In this document: positions 47,238-57,500 of the stretch, in pieces
Numbering within the stretch: position 1 is the stretch's first letter
How the letters are laid out: each line of letters opens with the position of its first letter
From: Pseudomonas sp. GR 6-02
Lineage (GTDB): Bacteria; Pseudomonadota; Gammaproteobacteria; Pseudomonadales; Pseudomonadaceae
Direction of reading: 5' to 3'
Length of the DNA: 64,000 nucleotides
Assembly (NCBI RefSeq): GCF_001655615.1
Contig: NZ_CP011567.1
Coordinates: forward strand, 372,001 to 436,000
Translations under genes and position numbers: made by a program
The notes under the pieces: generated by a model
Seen by the model: the letters and a program-made list of their open reading frames with translations, nothing else
Told to the model about the DNA's origin: nothing
Databases searched by the model: none

Positions 47238-47251
47238 GCACCCACGACAGC

Positions 47252-47279
47252 TTGCGTGTTTGCAAAGGTCTGGTAGAAT
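47252..47279 (+). promoter_or_regulatory. Sigma-70 promoter of rpmE
   Basis: TTGCGT at 47252-47257 and TAGAAT at 47274-47279 with a 16-base spacer. The start would be near 47286, giving a leader of about 64 bases. It begins 15 bases after the palindromic element ends. Confidence 0.7.
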
Positions 47280-47349
47280 CCGCGGCCTAATTACGTGCGG
47301 TATTCAACAATAGTGTTGGGTGGCGGCACGCTAGCCTGAGGAAGACACC

Positions 47350-47568
47350 ATGAAAGCTGATATCCATCCAGAATACCCAGCAGTTGCTGTTACCTGCAGC
47401 TGCGGCAACAAGTTCGAAACCCGTTCGACCTACGGCAAAGCCCTGGCGATCGACGTTTGCAACGAATGCCACCCGTTCTACACCGGTAAGCAAAAGACTC
47501 TGGACACTGGCGGCCGCGTTCAGCGTTTCGCAGACCGTTTCGGTGCTTTCGGCGCGAAAAAGGCCTAA
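47350..47568 (+). CDS. rpmE: 50S ribosomal protein L31, zinc-binding type
   Basis: 72 residues. Cysteines in CSCGNKF (residues 16 and 18) and [13 protein letters not shown] (37 and 40) form the zinc site, so this is the C+ form rather than the zinc-free RpmE2 form. The ATG follows GAGGAAG. Probably followed by a terminator overlapping the next gene. Confidence 0.98.
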   Translation: MKADIHPEYPAVAVTCSCGNKFETRSTYGKALAIDVCNECHPFYTGKQKTLDTGGRVQRFADRFGAFGAKKA

Positions 47569-47603
47569 GGCCGATCAACTTGGGAAGCCGTTACGGTTTT
47601 TCC

Positions 47604-48404
47604 ATGCTGATAAAAAAGGCGTCCCTCGCGGGCGCCTTTTTTATGTCTGCGATTTGGCTTTCCGCTGCCCAGGCCTTCTGCCCGGCGCCGAGCGGGCTGA
47701 CGCCGGTCGCAGTCCAGCGGGTGGTGGATGGCGACACCTTGCGTCTGAGCGATGGGCGCAGTGTGCGCATGATCGGTTTGAACACGCCGGAGCTGGGCAA
47801 GCAGGGGCGTTCCGACGAGCCGTTCGCCGAGGCCGCGCGCAAACGCCTGGAAGCCCTGGTGGCCGCCAGCGACGGGCGGGTCGGTTTGCTGCCGGGTAAA
47901 GAAGGCAAGGACCATTACGGCCGCACGCTGGCCCATGTCTACAGCGTCGATGGCGCCAACCTCGAAGCGCAGATGCTTGCTGAAGGTCTCGGTTTTCAGG
48001 TCGCGGTAGCGCCGAACGTCGATTTGGTCGGCTGCCAGCAGGCGGCGGAACGCAGTGCTCGTCAGGCCGGTCTCGGGCTGTGGCGACAGTCACCTGTACT
48101 GAAAGCGGAGCAGATCAACGCGTCCGGCTTCGCCGTGCTCAGTGGTCGTGTGAGCAAGGTTCAGCGCAATCGCGGCGGGGTTTGGATCGAGTTGCAGGAT
48201 TCAGTTGTATTGCGGGTTGCACCCAATTTGCTGGGGCAATTCGATGACGCGTCGCTTGAGAAGCTCAAAGGCAAGCAAATCGAGGCTCGTGGCTGGGTCG
48301 TGGATCGTTCGCGCCGTGGCGGGCTGAAGCCCGGGCAGGCACGCTGGCTTTTGCCGCTGACCGATCCGGCGATGTTGCAGGTCGCGCCGCAAGAAAAATT
48401 GTAG
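47604..48404 (+). CDS. Secreted thermonuclease-family (SNase-like) nuclease
   Basis: From the ATG at 47604 the protein has 266 residues: signal peptide MLIKKASLAGAFFMSAIWLSAAQA, then FCPAPSG and an SNase domain with VVDGDTLRLSDGRSVRMIGLNTPELG and DHYGRTLAHVY, where the catalytic Arg-Glu/Asp-Arg type residues lie. A C-terminal beta-rich part, residues 175-260, follows (SGFAVLSGRVSKVQRNRGGVWIEL), resembling an OB-like domain. No good ribosome site precedes 47604, and codons 4-13 coincide with a perfect terminator hairpin. An ATG at 47643 just after the hairpin is the alternative start, but it leaves a very short signal peptide. Substrate and role unknown. Confidence 0.85.
   Translation: MLIKKASLAGAFFMSAIWLSAAQAFCPAPSGLTPVAVQRVVDGDTLRLSDGRSVRMIGLNTPELGKQGRSDEPFAEAARKRLEALVAASDGRVGLLPGKEGKDHYGRTLAHVYSVDGANLEAQMLAEGLGFQVAVAPNVDLVGCQQAAERSARQAGLGLWRQSPVLKAEQINASGFAVLSGRVSKVQRNRGGVWIELQDSVVLRVAPNLLGQFDDASLEKLKGKQIEARGWVVDRSRRGGLKPGQARWLLPLTDPAMLQVAPQEKL
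47612..47642 (+). terminator. Rho-independent terminator of rpmE, inside the nuclease signal-peptide codons
   Basis: AAAAAAGGCG at 47612-47621 pairs with CGCCTTTTTT at 47633-47642, and CCC with GGG inside, around loop TCGC with one bulged T. The T-run ends directly at ATG 47643. The stem of 13 pairs with six T residues is strong, and it lies 43 bases after the rpmE stop. Confidence 0.88.
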
Positions 48405-48416
48405 ACATTTATTCTG

Positions 48417-48434
48417 TAGATTGTGAACAGTCTA
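48417..48434. promoter_or_regulatory. Imperfect palindrome upstream of the malic enzyme gene
   Basis: TAGATTGT-GA-ACAGTCTA, 14 of 18 positions symmetric, 12 bases after the nuclease stop and about 140 before the malic enzyme gene. It could be an operator, but no known regulator motif is matched. Confidence 0.3.
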
Positions 48435-48574
48435 TCCCTTGTATTCCGTGGCTCTTGGCCCAAAGTCGTAGGGCAGGGCGCTTGACAGGGGTGACTGGTC
48501 AGTCTTGTGGGGACTTTGCGACACGAGTATCCTCGGCGGTCCGTCTGTCCAACAGTAAAAAGCGGAATGCCCAC

Positions 48575-49843
48575 ATGTCTGATTTGAAAACTGCCGCTCT
48601 CGAATATCACGCCAATCCTCGTCCAGGGAAGCTGAGTGTCGAGCTCACCAAGGCCACTGCTACCGCCCGCGACCTGTCGCTGGCCTACAGCCCCGGCGTA
48701 GCCGAACCAGTACGCGAAATCGCCCGCGATCCTGAACTGGCCTACAAATACACCGGCAAAGGCAACCTGGTTGCAGTCATTTCCGATGGCACCGCGATTC
48801 TGGGCCTGGGTAACCTCGGTCCATTGGCTTCCAAGCCGGTGATGGAAGGTAAAGGTGTTCTGTTCAAGCGCTTCGCCGGCATCGACGTGTTCGACATCGA
48901 AGTCGACTCCGAAAGCCCGCAAGCCTTCATCGACACCGTCAAGCGTATCTCCATCACCTTCGGTGGCATCAACCTGGAAGACATCAAGGCACCTGAGTGC
49001 TTTGAAATCGAACGCGCTCTGATCGAGCAGTGCGACATTCCGGTATTCCACGATGACCAGCACGGTACCGCGATCGTGACCGCTGCCGGCATGATCAACG
49101 CCCTGGAAATCGCCGGTAAAACCCTGCCGGAAGCCAAGATCGTCTGCCTGGGCGCCGGTGCTGCCGCCATCTCCTGCATGAAATTGCTGGTGAGCATGGG
49201 CGCCAACATCGAAAACATCTACATGGTTGACCGTACCGGTGTGATCCACTCCGGCCGTGATGACCTGAACCAGTACAAGGCCGTCTTCGCTCACGCGACT
49301 GACAAGCGCACCCTGGCTGACGCACTGGAAGGCGCCGACGTGTTTGTTGGCCTGTCCGGCCCGAACCTGCTGAGCGCTGAAGGCCTGAAATCCATGGCGG
49401 CCAACCCGATCGTGTTCGCATGCTCGAACCCGGATCCGGAAATCTCCCCGGAACTGGCGCACGCCACTCGCAACGATGTGATCATGGCCACCGGCCGTTC
49501 GGACTACCCGAACCAGGTCAACAACGTACTGGGCTTCCCGTTCATCTTCCGTGGTGCCCTGGACGTTCGCGCCAAGCGCATCAACGAAGAAATGAAAGTG
49601 GCTGCTGCCAACGCCCTGCGTGAACTGGCCAAGCTGCCAGTGCCTCAGGAAGTGTGCGATGCCTACGGCGGCATCAAGCTGGAATTCGGTCGTGAGTACA
49701 TCATCCCGAAACCAATGGATGCCCGTCTGATCACCCTGATCTCCGATGCCGTGGCCAAGGCTGCAATCGAGACCGGCGTGGCGACCCTGCCGTATCCGAA
49801 GAACTACCCGCTGAAAAGCGTGGATGACGTGTTCAACGGCTAA
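48575..49843 (+). CDS. Malic enzyme, short form without phosphotransacetylase domain
   Basis: Oxidative decarboxylation of malate to pyruvate, yielding NAD(P)H. The ATG at 48575 gives 422 residues (MSDLKTAALEYHANPRPGKL). It contains the malic enzyme N-terminal part with SLAYSPGVAEPV and LGLGNLGPLASKPVMEGK, the metal/catalytic region FHDDQHGTAIV and the Rossmann segment VCLGAGAAAISCMKLL. It ends after PLKSVDDVFNG, so it lacks the C-terminal PTA domain of MaeB-type enzymes of about 750 residues. Cofactor preference is not decided by what I can see. Confidence 0.95.
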   Translation: MSDLKTAALEYHANPRPGKLSVELTKATATARDLSLAYSPGVAEPVREIARDPELAYKYTGKGNLVAVISDGTAILGLGNLGPLASKPVMEGKGVLFKRFAGIDVFDIEVDSESPQAFIDTVKRISITFGGINLEDIKAPECFEIERALIEQCDIPVFHDDQHGTAIVTAAGMINALEIAGKTLPEAKIVCLGAGAAAISCMKLLVSMGANIENIYMVDRTGVIHSGRDDLNQYKAVFAHATDKRTLADALEGADVFVGLSGPNLLSAEGLKSMAANPIVFACSNPDPEISPELAHATRNDVIMATGRSDYPNQVNNVLGFPFIFRGALDVRAKRINEEMKVAAANALRELAKLPVPQEVCDAYGGIKLEFGREYIIPKPMDARLITLISDAVAKAAIETGVATLPYPKNYPLKSVDDVFNG

Positions 49844-49863
49844 GCCGTTGTAGCGCTTCAACC

Positions 49864-49898
49864 AAAGGCCCCGGCTCATTCTGAGTCGGGGCTTTTTT
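49864..49898 (+). terminator. Terminator of the malic enzyme gene
   Basis: Stem GGCCCCGGCTCA with TGAGTCGGGGCT (one G-T pair), three-base loop, then six T residues from about 49892. It begins 20 bases after the stop codon. Confidence 0.92.
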
Positions 49899-49926
49899 GT
49901 ATCTGAGTGGTTTGCAGGCAGGCAAT

Positions 49927-49963
49927 AAAAAGCCCCGCACTTCTTTCGAAGGCGGGGCTTTTT
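49927..49963. terminator. Second terminator, for the convergent penicillin-binding protein gene
   Basis: AAAAAGCCCCGC pairs with GCGGGGCTTTTT at 49952-49963, with an inner CTTC/GAAG stem. The A- and T-runs on both sides let it work in either direction. It lies 13 bases from the stop of the minus-strand gene. Confidence 0.93.
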
Positions 49964-49976
49964 GGTGTTGCGGCGA

Positions 49977-52418
49977 TCAGAACAAATCGATCGGCGCCGC
50001 TTCGTCCGCTGGTAGTGGGCTGCCCGGCACATTGCCGTTACCCAGCTCGTTCACCGACGGTGGCGTATCTTCGGCCTTGAACAGCTCAAAGTAGGCGCCT
50101 GGCGTGCTTGGGGTGGCTGCACGACCGCTGACCGGGTCGACCCGCAGGCTAAGGATGCCTTCAGGTTCCGGCTGGGTATGGGCTGGCTTGCCTTTGAGGG
50201 CAGCGCCCATGTAGTTCATCCAGATCGGCAGGGCGACGGTGCCGCCGAACTCGCGTTTACCCAGGCTTTCCGGTTGGTCGAAGCCGGTCCAGACGGTGGT
50301 CACGTAATCGGCGTTGTAGCCGGAGAACCAGGCGTCCTTGGATTCGTTGGTGGTGCCGGTCTTGCCCGCAATGTCACTGCGGCCCAAGGCCAGCGCACGA
50401 CGGCCAGTACCGAGCTTGATCACGTCCTCAAGCATGCTGTTGAGGATGTAGGTGGTGCGACCATCGATGATACGTTCGGCCACCGCTGGCGTTTGTGACA
50501 CTGGCTGGGCGCCCGGCGCTTCGCCTGGGATGGCGTTGACGGTGAAGGTATTGGCGGCCGGCACGGCGATGCCGTCGCTGACTACGTTGCCTTTCGGAAC
50601 GCTCGGCGGGTTGGCAACGAACAGTGTGTCGCCATTGCGGCTTTCAATCTTGTCGATGATATACGGGGAAATCTTGTAGCCGCCGTTGGCGAAGGTGCTC
50701 CAGCCAGTGGCGATTTCCATTGGCGTCAGGGTTGCGGTGCCCAATGCCAGGGACAGGTTGCGTGGCAGGTCCTGCTTGTTGAAGCCGAACTTGCTGATGT
50801 AGTCGATGGTGCGGTCGACGCCCAGCGCTTGCAGCAGGCGGATCGATACCAGGTTGCGCGACTTGTAGAGCGCTTCACGCATGCGGATAGGGCCGAGGAA
50901 GGTGTTGGTGTCGTTCTTCGGGCGCCAGACCTTGTCCAGGTACTCGTCGACGAACACGATCGGTGCGTCGTTCACCAGGCTGGCGGCGGTGTAGCCGTTA
51001 TCCAGGGCGGCACTATAGACGAACGGCTTGAAGCTCGAACCTGGCTGGCGCTTGGCCTGCATGGCGCGGTTGTAGTTGCTCTGCTCGAAGGCAAAACCGC
51101 CGACCAGGGAACGAATGGCACCGTTCTGCGGATCGAGGGACACCAGTGCGCCCTGGGCCTGCGGAATCTGGCTGAATTTGAGCGAATTGTCCGGCTGACG
51201 TTGTACGCGAATCAGATCGCCGACCTGCGCGACGTCCGACGGCTGCTTCGGATTGGCGCCCATGCTGTTGGTGTTCAGGAACGGACGAGCCCACTTCATG
51301 GTGTCCCAGGCAACGTGTTCTTCGCCGGTGCGGGTCAGCACCTGCACGCCGTTCTTGTCGACCTGGGTCACGATCGCCGGCTCCAGGCTGCTGATGGTCC
51401 GCTGCTTGGTCAGTTCCTGGGTCCAGGCCTCTCGGGTTTTACCCGGCAGGCGTGACTCGGGGCCGCGATAACCGTGCCGTTGATCGTAGGTCATCAAGCC
51501 TTCGTGAACCGCGCTGTTGGCCATTTCCTGCAAATCGCTCGGCACCGTGGTGGTGACGCGGAAACCTTCGGTGTACGCATCGCTGCCATAGCGACCGACC
51601 ATTTCGGCGCGGGCCATTTCGGCGACGTACGGTGCGTTCACTTCCGGAGTCGGCACGTGATAGCTGGCGTTCAGCGGTTCGTTGATCGCCGCGGTGTAGT
51701 CGGCTTCGGTGATCTTGCCGAGCTTGTACATGCGCCCCAGGATCCAGTCGCGACGCTCCTTGCTGCGGGCCGGGTTGGCCAGCGGGTTGAAGCGCGACGG
51801 GGCTTTTGGCAGACCGGCGATCATCGCCATCTGCGCCAGGCTGACGTCACGAATCGACTTGCCGTAATAGACCTGCGCCGCTGCCTCGATGCCATAGGCG
51901 CGGTTGCCCAGATAAATCTTGTTGACGTACAGCTCGAGGATTTCGTCCTTGGTCAGCTGCCGTTCGATCTGCAGGGCCAGGAGGATTTCGGTGGTTTTGC
52001 GCGAGAAGCTGCGTTCGCTGCTCAGGAAGAAGTTCTTCGCCACCTGCATGGTGATGGTGCTGCCGCCGGACTGAATGTGTCCGCTCTTTACCAGCTGGGT
52101 GGCGGCACGCATCAGGCTGCTGGGATCGACGCCGTAGTGGTTGGCGAAATTGTCGTCTTCAGCACTTAGTAACGCATTAATGAAATTGGGGGGAATGTCG
52201 GCGAAACGGATCGGCGTACGGCGCATTTCGCCAAATTCTGCGATCAACTTGTTGTCGCTGCTGTACACCCGCAAAGGAATCTGCAACTGAATGCTTCTCA
52301 GCGCCTCCACAGATGGCAATCCAGGGCTAAGGTAAAGAAAGGCGCCGCTCAGACCCAGGAGCAGTCCGCAGAAAACGGCGACGATGGACCAACCGAAGAA
52401 TTTCAGCAGACGAATCAA
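49977..52418 (-). CDS. mrcA: Penicillin-binding protein 1A (bifunctional glycosyltransferase/transpeptidase)
   Basis: Class A PBP that polymerises and cross-links peptidoglycan. 813 residues: an N-terminal membrane anchor (FGWSIVAVFCGLLLGLSGAFLYL), a glycosyltransferase family 51 domain with catalytic Glu in SAEDDNFANHYGVD near residue 88, a central OB-like insert, and a transpeptidase with the active serine motif SSFKP, SRN and KTGTT. C-terminal segment is Pro-rich. Convergent with the malic enzyme gene and divergent from pilM; also called ponA. Confidence 0.97.
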   Translation of the reverse strand: MIRLLKFFGWSIVAVFCGLLLGLSGAFLYLSPGLPSVEALRSIQLQIPLRVYSSDNKLIAEFGEMRRTPIRFADIPPNFINALLSAEDDNFANHYGVDPSSLMRAATQLVKSGHIQSGGSTITMQVAKNFFLSSERSFSRKTTEILLALQIERQLTKDEILELYVNKIYLGNRAYGIEAAAQVYYGKSIRDVSLAQMAMIAGLPKAPSRFNPLANPARSKERRDWILGRMYKLGKITEADYTAAINEPLNASYHVPTPEVNAPYVAEMARAEMVGRYGSDAYTEGFRVTTTVPSDLQEMANSAVHEGLMTYDQRHGYRGPESRLPGKTREAWTQELTKQRTISSLEPAIVTQVDKNGVQVLTRTGEEHVAWDTMKWARPFLNTNSMGANPKQPSDVAQVGDLIRVQRQPDNSLKFSQIPQAQGALVSLDPQNGAIRSLVGGFAFEQSNYNRAMQAKRQPGSSFKPFVYSAALDNGYTAASLVNDAPIVFVDEYLDKVWRPKNDTNTFLGPIRMREALYKSRNLVSIRLLQALGVDRTIDYISKFGFNKQDLPRNLSLALGTATLTPMEIATGWSTFANGGYKISPYIIDKIESRNGDTLFVANPPSVPKGNVVSDGIAVPAANTFTVNAIPGEAPGAQPVSQTPAVAERIIDGRTTYILNSMLEDVIKLGTGRRALALGRSDIAGKTGTTNESKDAWFSGYNADYVTTVWTGFDQPESLGKREFGGTVALPIWMNYMGAALKGKPAHTQPEPEGILSLRVDPVSGRAATPSTPGAYFELFKAEDTPPSVNELGNGNVPGSPLPADEAAPIDLF

Positions 52419-52517
52419 GGCTTTTGGATATCCAGGGCAAAGAATGAATTAGGCATCAGGGTTCAGGCTATAAAGAGAATGACCCGCGCTTGCAGTGAAA
52501 GCGGAAAAACGCTCGGC

Positions 52518-52548
52518 ATTATAAGCATTTTTCCGCAGGGAGCGTCAT
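52518..52548 (-). promoter_or_regulatory. Possible sigma-70 promoter of mrcA
   Basis: On the minus strand a perfect TATAAT lies at 52523-52518. The best -35 is ATGACG at 52548-52543 with a 19-base spacer, which is long. Start near 52511, leader about 93 bases. Confidence 0.45.
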
Positions 52549-52605
52549 TTGCGCTTCTGTCAAGACGGGGGGTATTGAACGCAATGGATATTACAGAGTC
52601 CGTAA

Positions 52606-53696
<1,091 letters not shown>

Positions 53697-53697
<1 letters not shown>

Positions 53698-54263
53698 TGG
53701 CACGGATCAATCTTTTACCCTGGCGTGAAGAGTTGCGCGAAGCACGGCGCAAACGCTTTTTGCTGGCGTTGGCCGGTGTGCTGGCAGGGTCGGTGGGGGC
53801 ACTGCTGATCACGGACCAGGTCATTAACAGCGCCATAGATCAACAAGTCGCGCGTAACGATTACATCGCCAAGCAGATTGCCGTGGTCGACGAACGGATC
53901 AAGCAGATCAGCGATCTGAAGGCTCGTCGCCAGCAGCTCGTCGAGCGCATGCGCATCATCCAGGACCTGCAAGGCAACCGGCCGATCAGCGGGAGGATCT
54001 TCGATCAGTTGGCGCGCACCTTGCCGGACGGCGTGTATTTCACCGAAGTGAAAATGGTCGGCAAGACCTTGTCCATCACCGGCGCGGCGGAGTCCAACAA
54101 TCGTGTTTCGGATTTGATGCGCAATCTAGATGCATCCGACTGGTTTGATGCGCCCAATCTCACGGAAGTCAAAGCGACCACCGCCGGTCAGCTGGATCAG
54201 GCCAATATTTTTCAGTTGACCGTCCGTCAGACTCAGCCGGCAATTGTGGGGGTGGCTAAATGA
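53697..54263 (+). CDS. pilN: Type IV pilus inner-membrane protein PilN
   Basis: Bitopic inner-membrane protein linking PilM to PilO. 188 residues: the PilM-binding motif MARINLLPWREELREAR at the N-terminus, a transmembrane helix near residues 22-42, a coiled-coil region (KQISDLKARRQQLVERMRII) and a ferredoxin-like periplasmic domain. Overlaps pilM by one base and pilO by four. Confidence 0.97.
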
Positions 54264-54883
54264 GGCTGTCCGAATGGCTCGAAGGGTTGCGCCAGATCGA
54301 CATCAGCGATCTGGACACCAACAACATGGGTTCCTGGCCAAGGGCGATCAAGGTTCTTGCGAGTGTTCTGCTGATGGTGCTGGTGATGGCTCTGGGCTAT
54401 AGCTTCCTGATCAGCGACCTGGAAAGCCACCTGGAACTCAAGCGTGAGGAGGAGTCGACGCTCAAGGAGCAGTTTGCGACCAAAGCCCACATGGCGGCCA
54501 ATCTTGAGCTGTATACCCAGCAGATGAAGGAAATGGAGAACTCCTTCGGCATGCTATTACGGCAATTGCCCAGCGACACCGAAGTGCCCGGCCTGCTGGA
54601 GGACATCACCCGCACCGGCCTGGGCAGTGGCCTGGAGTTCGAAGAGATCAAGCTGCTGCCGGAGGTCACCCAGCAGTTCTACATCGAACTCCCTATCCAG
54701 ATCACCGTCACCGGCGCCTATCACGACCTGGCCACTTTCGTCAGCGGCGTGGCGGGGTTGCCGCGGATCGTCACCCTGCATGATTTCGACTTGGTGCCGG
54801 CCAATCCCGAAGGCGGTCCGAAGTTGCGCATGAGCATCCTTGCCAAGACCTACCGCTACAACGACAAGGGGTTGCAGAAATGA
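54260..54883 (+). CDS. pilO: Type IV pilus inner-membrane protein PilO
   Basis: Partner of PilN in the alignment subcomplex. 207 residues: a short cytoplasmic part, a transmembrane helix near residues 30-52 (AIKVLASVLLMVLVMALGYSF in part), a coiled coil and a periplasmic domain with LPSDTEVPGLLEDITRTG and a C-terminal KTYRYNDKG. Overlaps both neighbours by four bases, so pilN-O-P are translationally coupled. Confidence 0.97.
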   Translation: MRLSEWLEGLRQIDISDLDTNNMGSWPRAIKVLASVLLMVLVMALGYSFLISDLESHLELKREEESTLKEQFATKAHMAANLELYTQQMKEMENSFGMLLRQLPSDTEVPGLLEDITRTGLGSGLEFEEIKLLPEVTQQFYIELPIQITVTGAYHDLATFVSGVAGLPRIVTLHDFDLVPANPEGGPKLRMSILAKTYRYNDKGLQK

Positions 54884-55407
54884 ACCCGATTCGTTGCCTG
54901 TCGATGGTGATGTGTCTGGTCGTCCTGGCCGGTTGTGGCGGTGACAATGGTTTCAGCGACATAGACGCCTACCTGAACGAAGTGCGCCTGCGAGCGCCCG
55001 GCAAGATTGAACCAACGCCGACATTCCAGTCTTATCCGACATTCACCTACAGCGCTGCCAACCTGCGCAGCCCGTTCTCCCGGCAGGTCAGAGTCGATCT
55101 GGCTGGCCAGAAGCACGGCTCGCGCAACGTCAAGCCCGACCCCAACCGGGTCAAGCAGTACCTCGAAGGCTTCAACATCGAACAATTTGAAATGGTCGGC
55201 ACAATCTCCAATGCCTCCGGCTCCTTTGCGCTGCTGCGTGGGGCGGGCGGTGTGCATCGGCTGAAAGTCGGCGATTACCTGGGACGTAATGATGGACGGA
55301 TCGTCGCCATCAGCGCTTCGCAAGTCGATGTGGTCGAAATCGTTCCCGATGGCGAAGGCGCCTGGCTGGAACGGCCGCGGACCATCCCTTTGAAAGAGCA
55401 CTCATAG
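54880..55407 (+). CDS. pilP: Type IV pilus lipoprotein PilP
   Basis: Inner-membrane lipoprotein joining PilNO to the secretin PilQ. 175 residues. The lipobox is LAGC with the acylated Cys near residue 16 (MCLVVLAGCGGD). A flexible Pro-rich segment is followed by a beta-sandwich domain (QFEMVGTISNASGSFALLRG; HRLKVGDYLGRNDGRI). Thirteen bases separate it from pilQ. Confidence 0.97.
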   Translation: MNPIRCLSMVMCLVVLAGCGGDNGFSDIDAYLNEVRLRAPGKIEPTPTFQSYPTFTYSAANLRSPFSRQVRVDLAGQKHGSRNVKPDPNRVKQYLEGFNIEQFEMVGTISNASGSFALLRGAGGVHRLKVGDYLGRNDGRIVAISASQVDVVEIVPDGEGAWLERPRTIPLKEHS

Positions 55408-55420
55408 TGGAACTCGAACA

Positions 55421-57496
55421 ATGAACAGGATTTTCTCAACCTTCGGTATTTCGCTATGGATAGCGTTTCTGTCGCCGTTGGTACAGGCGGCCAACCTCAA
55501 AGCGCTGGATGTCGCCGCGCTGCCTGGTGACCGTGTCGAGCTGAAGTTGTCGTTCGACGGGCCGCCACCGCAGCCTCATGGCTATACGACTGAGCAGCCT
55601 GCGCGGATTGCGCTGGATTTGCCGGGAGTTACCAGTCAGCTGGCGAACAAGAGTCGTGACCTGGGCGGCGGCAATGCCCGCAGCGCCACGGTGGTGGAAG
55701 CCAAGGACCGCACGCGGCTGATCATCGGTCTGACTCAACTGACTCCGTATAGCGCACGTGTCGAAGGCAACAACCTGTTCGTGGTCGTCGGGCAGGCGGC
55801 CGGTAACAAGGCGTCCAAACCGATTGCCAGCGCACCACGCGCGGCCACGGCGGTACCCGCACCCGCCAGAGCCAGTGCTCCCGTGGGCAAGGCTATTCGT
55901 GGCGTGGATTTCCAGCGCGGCACCCAGGGTGAAGGTAACGTGGTTATCGATCTGTCGGATCCATCCATTGCCCCGGACATTCAGGAGCGCGATGGCAAGA
56001 TCATCGTCGGCTTCACCAAAACCCAATTGCCTGAGCGGTTGCGCGTACGCCTCGACGTCAAGGATTTCGCTACCCCGGTGCAGTTCGTCAACGCCAGCGC
56101 CACGGGCGACCGGGCCATCATCAGCATCGAGCCCAGCGGCGCCTTCGATTATTCGACCTACCAGACCGATAACAAACTGACCATCAGCATCCGGCCGATG
56201 ACTGTCGATGACTTGCAAAAACGCAACGCCGAACGTTTTGCCTACAGCGGCGAAAAGCTCTCGTTGAATTTCCAGGACATCGATGTGCGCTCGGTGCTGC
56301 AATTGATCGCCGATTTCACCAACCTCAATCTGGTGGCCAGTGACACGGTGCAGGGCGGCATCACGTTGCGCCTGCAGAATGTGCCGTGGGATCAGGCGCT
56401 GGACCTGGTGTTGAAAACCAAAGGCCTGGATAAGCGCAAGATTGGCAATGTGTTGCTGGTGGCGCCGGCCGATGAAATCGCCGCCCGGGAGCGTCAGGAG
56501 CTGGAGTCGCAGAAACAAATCGCCGAACTGGCGCCTCTGCGTCGCGAGCTGTTGCAGGTCAACTACGCCAAGGCTGCCGATATCGCCAAGCTGTTCCAGT
56601 CGGTGACCAGCGCCGAGGCGAAAGTCGACGAGCGCGGTTCAATCACTGTCGATGAGCGGACCAACAACATCATTGCCTACCAGACCCAGGACCGCCTCGA
56701 CGAGCTGCGTCGCATCGTTGCACAGCTGGATATTCCAGTGCGTCAGGTGATGATCGAGGCGCGCATCGTTGAAGCCAACGTCGATTACGACAAAAGCCTC
56801 GGCGTGCGCTGGGGCGGTTCGGTGCAGAAGGGTAATTGGAACGGCTCCGGGGTCAACGGCTCTTCGACCACCGTCGGCACGCCGGGCAGCACCAGCACCA
56901 ACTCGCCGTTCGTCGACCTTGGGACTTCCTCCAACACCTCGGGGATCGGCATCGCCTTCATTACCGACAATGTGCTGCTGGACCTTGAGCTGACGGCCAT
57001 GGAAAAAACCGGCAACGGGGAAATCGTCTCGCAGCCCAAGGTGGTCACGTCAGACAAGGAAACCGCGAAAATCCTCAAGGGCACCGAAATCCCCTATCAG
57101 GAAGCCAGCTCCAGCGGTGCCACTTCAGTGTCGTTCAAGGAGGCTTCGCTGTCCCTGGAAGTGACACCGCAGATCACCCCGGACAACCGCATCATCATGG
57201 AGGTCAAGGTCACCAAGGACGAACCGGACTACCTGAACAAAGTGCAGGATGTACCGCCGATCAAGAAAAACGAGGTCAACGCCAAGGTATTGGTCAACGA
57301 CGGCGAGACCATCGTGATTGGTGGGGTTTTCTCAAATACTCAGAGCAAGGTTGTAGATAAGGTGCCATTTCTCGGTGATGTGCCGTATCTTGGCCGCCTT
57401 TTCCGGCGTGACGTGGTTTCGGAGAAAAAATCCGAGCTGCTGGTATTTCTCACTCCGCGTATCATGAACAATCAGGCGATTGCTGTGAGTCATTGA
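55421..57496 (+). CDS. pilQ: Type IV pilus secretin PilQ
   Basis: Outer-membrane channel for the pilus. 691 residues: signal peptide ending at SPLVQA, two AMIN domains (about residues 25-270) that bind peptidoglycan, N0/N1 domains ([44 protein letters not shown] in parts) and the C-terminal secretin domain with [17 protein letters not shown] and [11 protein letters not shown]. Followed at once by aroK, a gene order conserved in gammaproteobacteria. Confidence 0.97.
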   Translation: MNRIFSTFGISLWIAFLSPLVQAANLKALDVAALPGDRVELKLSFDGPPPQPHGYTTEQPARIALDLPGVTSQLANKSRDLGGGNARSATVVEAKDRTRLIIGLTQLTPYSARVEGNNLFVVVGQAAGNKASKPIASAPRAATAVPAPARASAPVGKAIRGVDFQRGTQGEGNVVIDLSDPSIAPDIQERDGKIIVGFTKTQLPERLRVRLDVKDFATPVQFVNASATGDRAIISIEPSGAFDYSTYQTDNKLTISIRPMTVDDLQKRNAERFAYSGEKLSLNFQDIDVRSVLQLIADFTNLNLVASDTVQGGITLRLQNVPWDQALDLVLKTKGLDKRKIGNVLLVAPADEIAARERQELESQKQIAELAPLRRELLQVNYAKAADIAKLFQSVTSAEAKVDERGSITVDERTNNIIAYQTQDRLDELRRIVAQLDIPVRQVMIEARIVEANVDYDKSLGVRWGGSVQKGNWNGSGVNGSSTTVGTPGSTSTNSPFVDLGTSSNTSGIGIAFITDNVLLDLELTAMEKTGNGEIVSQPKVVTSDKETAKILKGTEIPYQEASSSGATSVSFKEASLSLEVTPQITPDNRIIMEVKVTKDEPDYLNKVQDVPPIKKNEVNAKVLVNDGETIVIGGVFSNTQSKVVDKVPFLGDVPYLGRLFRRDVVSEKKSELLVFLTPRIMNNQAIAVSH

Positions 57497-57500
57497 TTCT

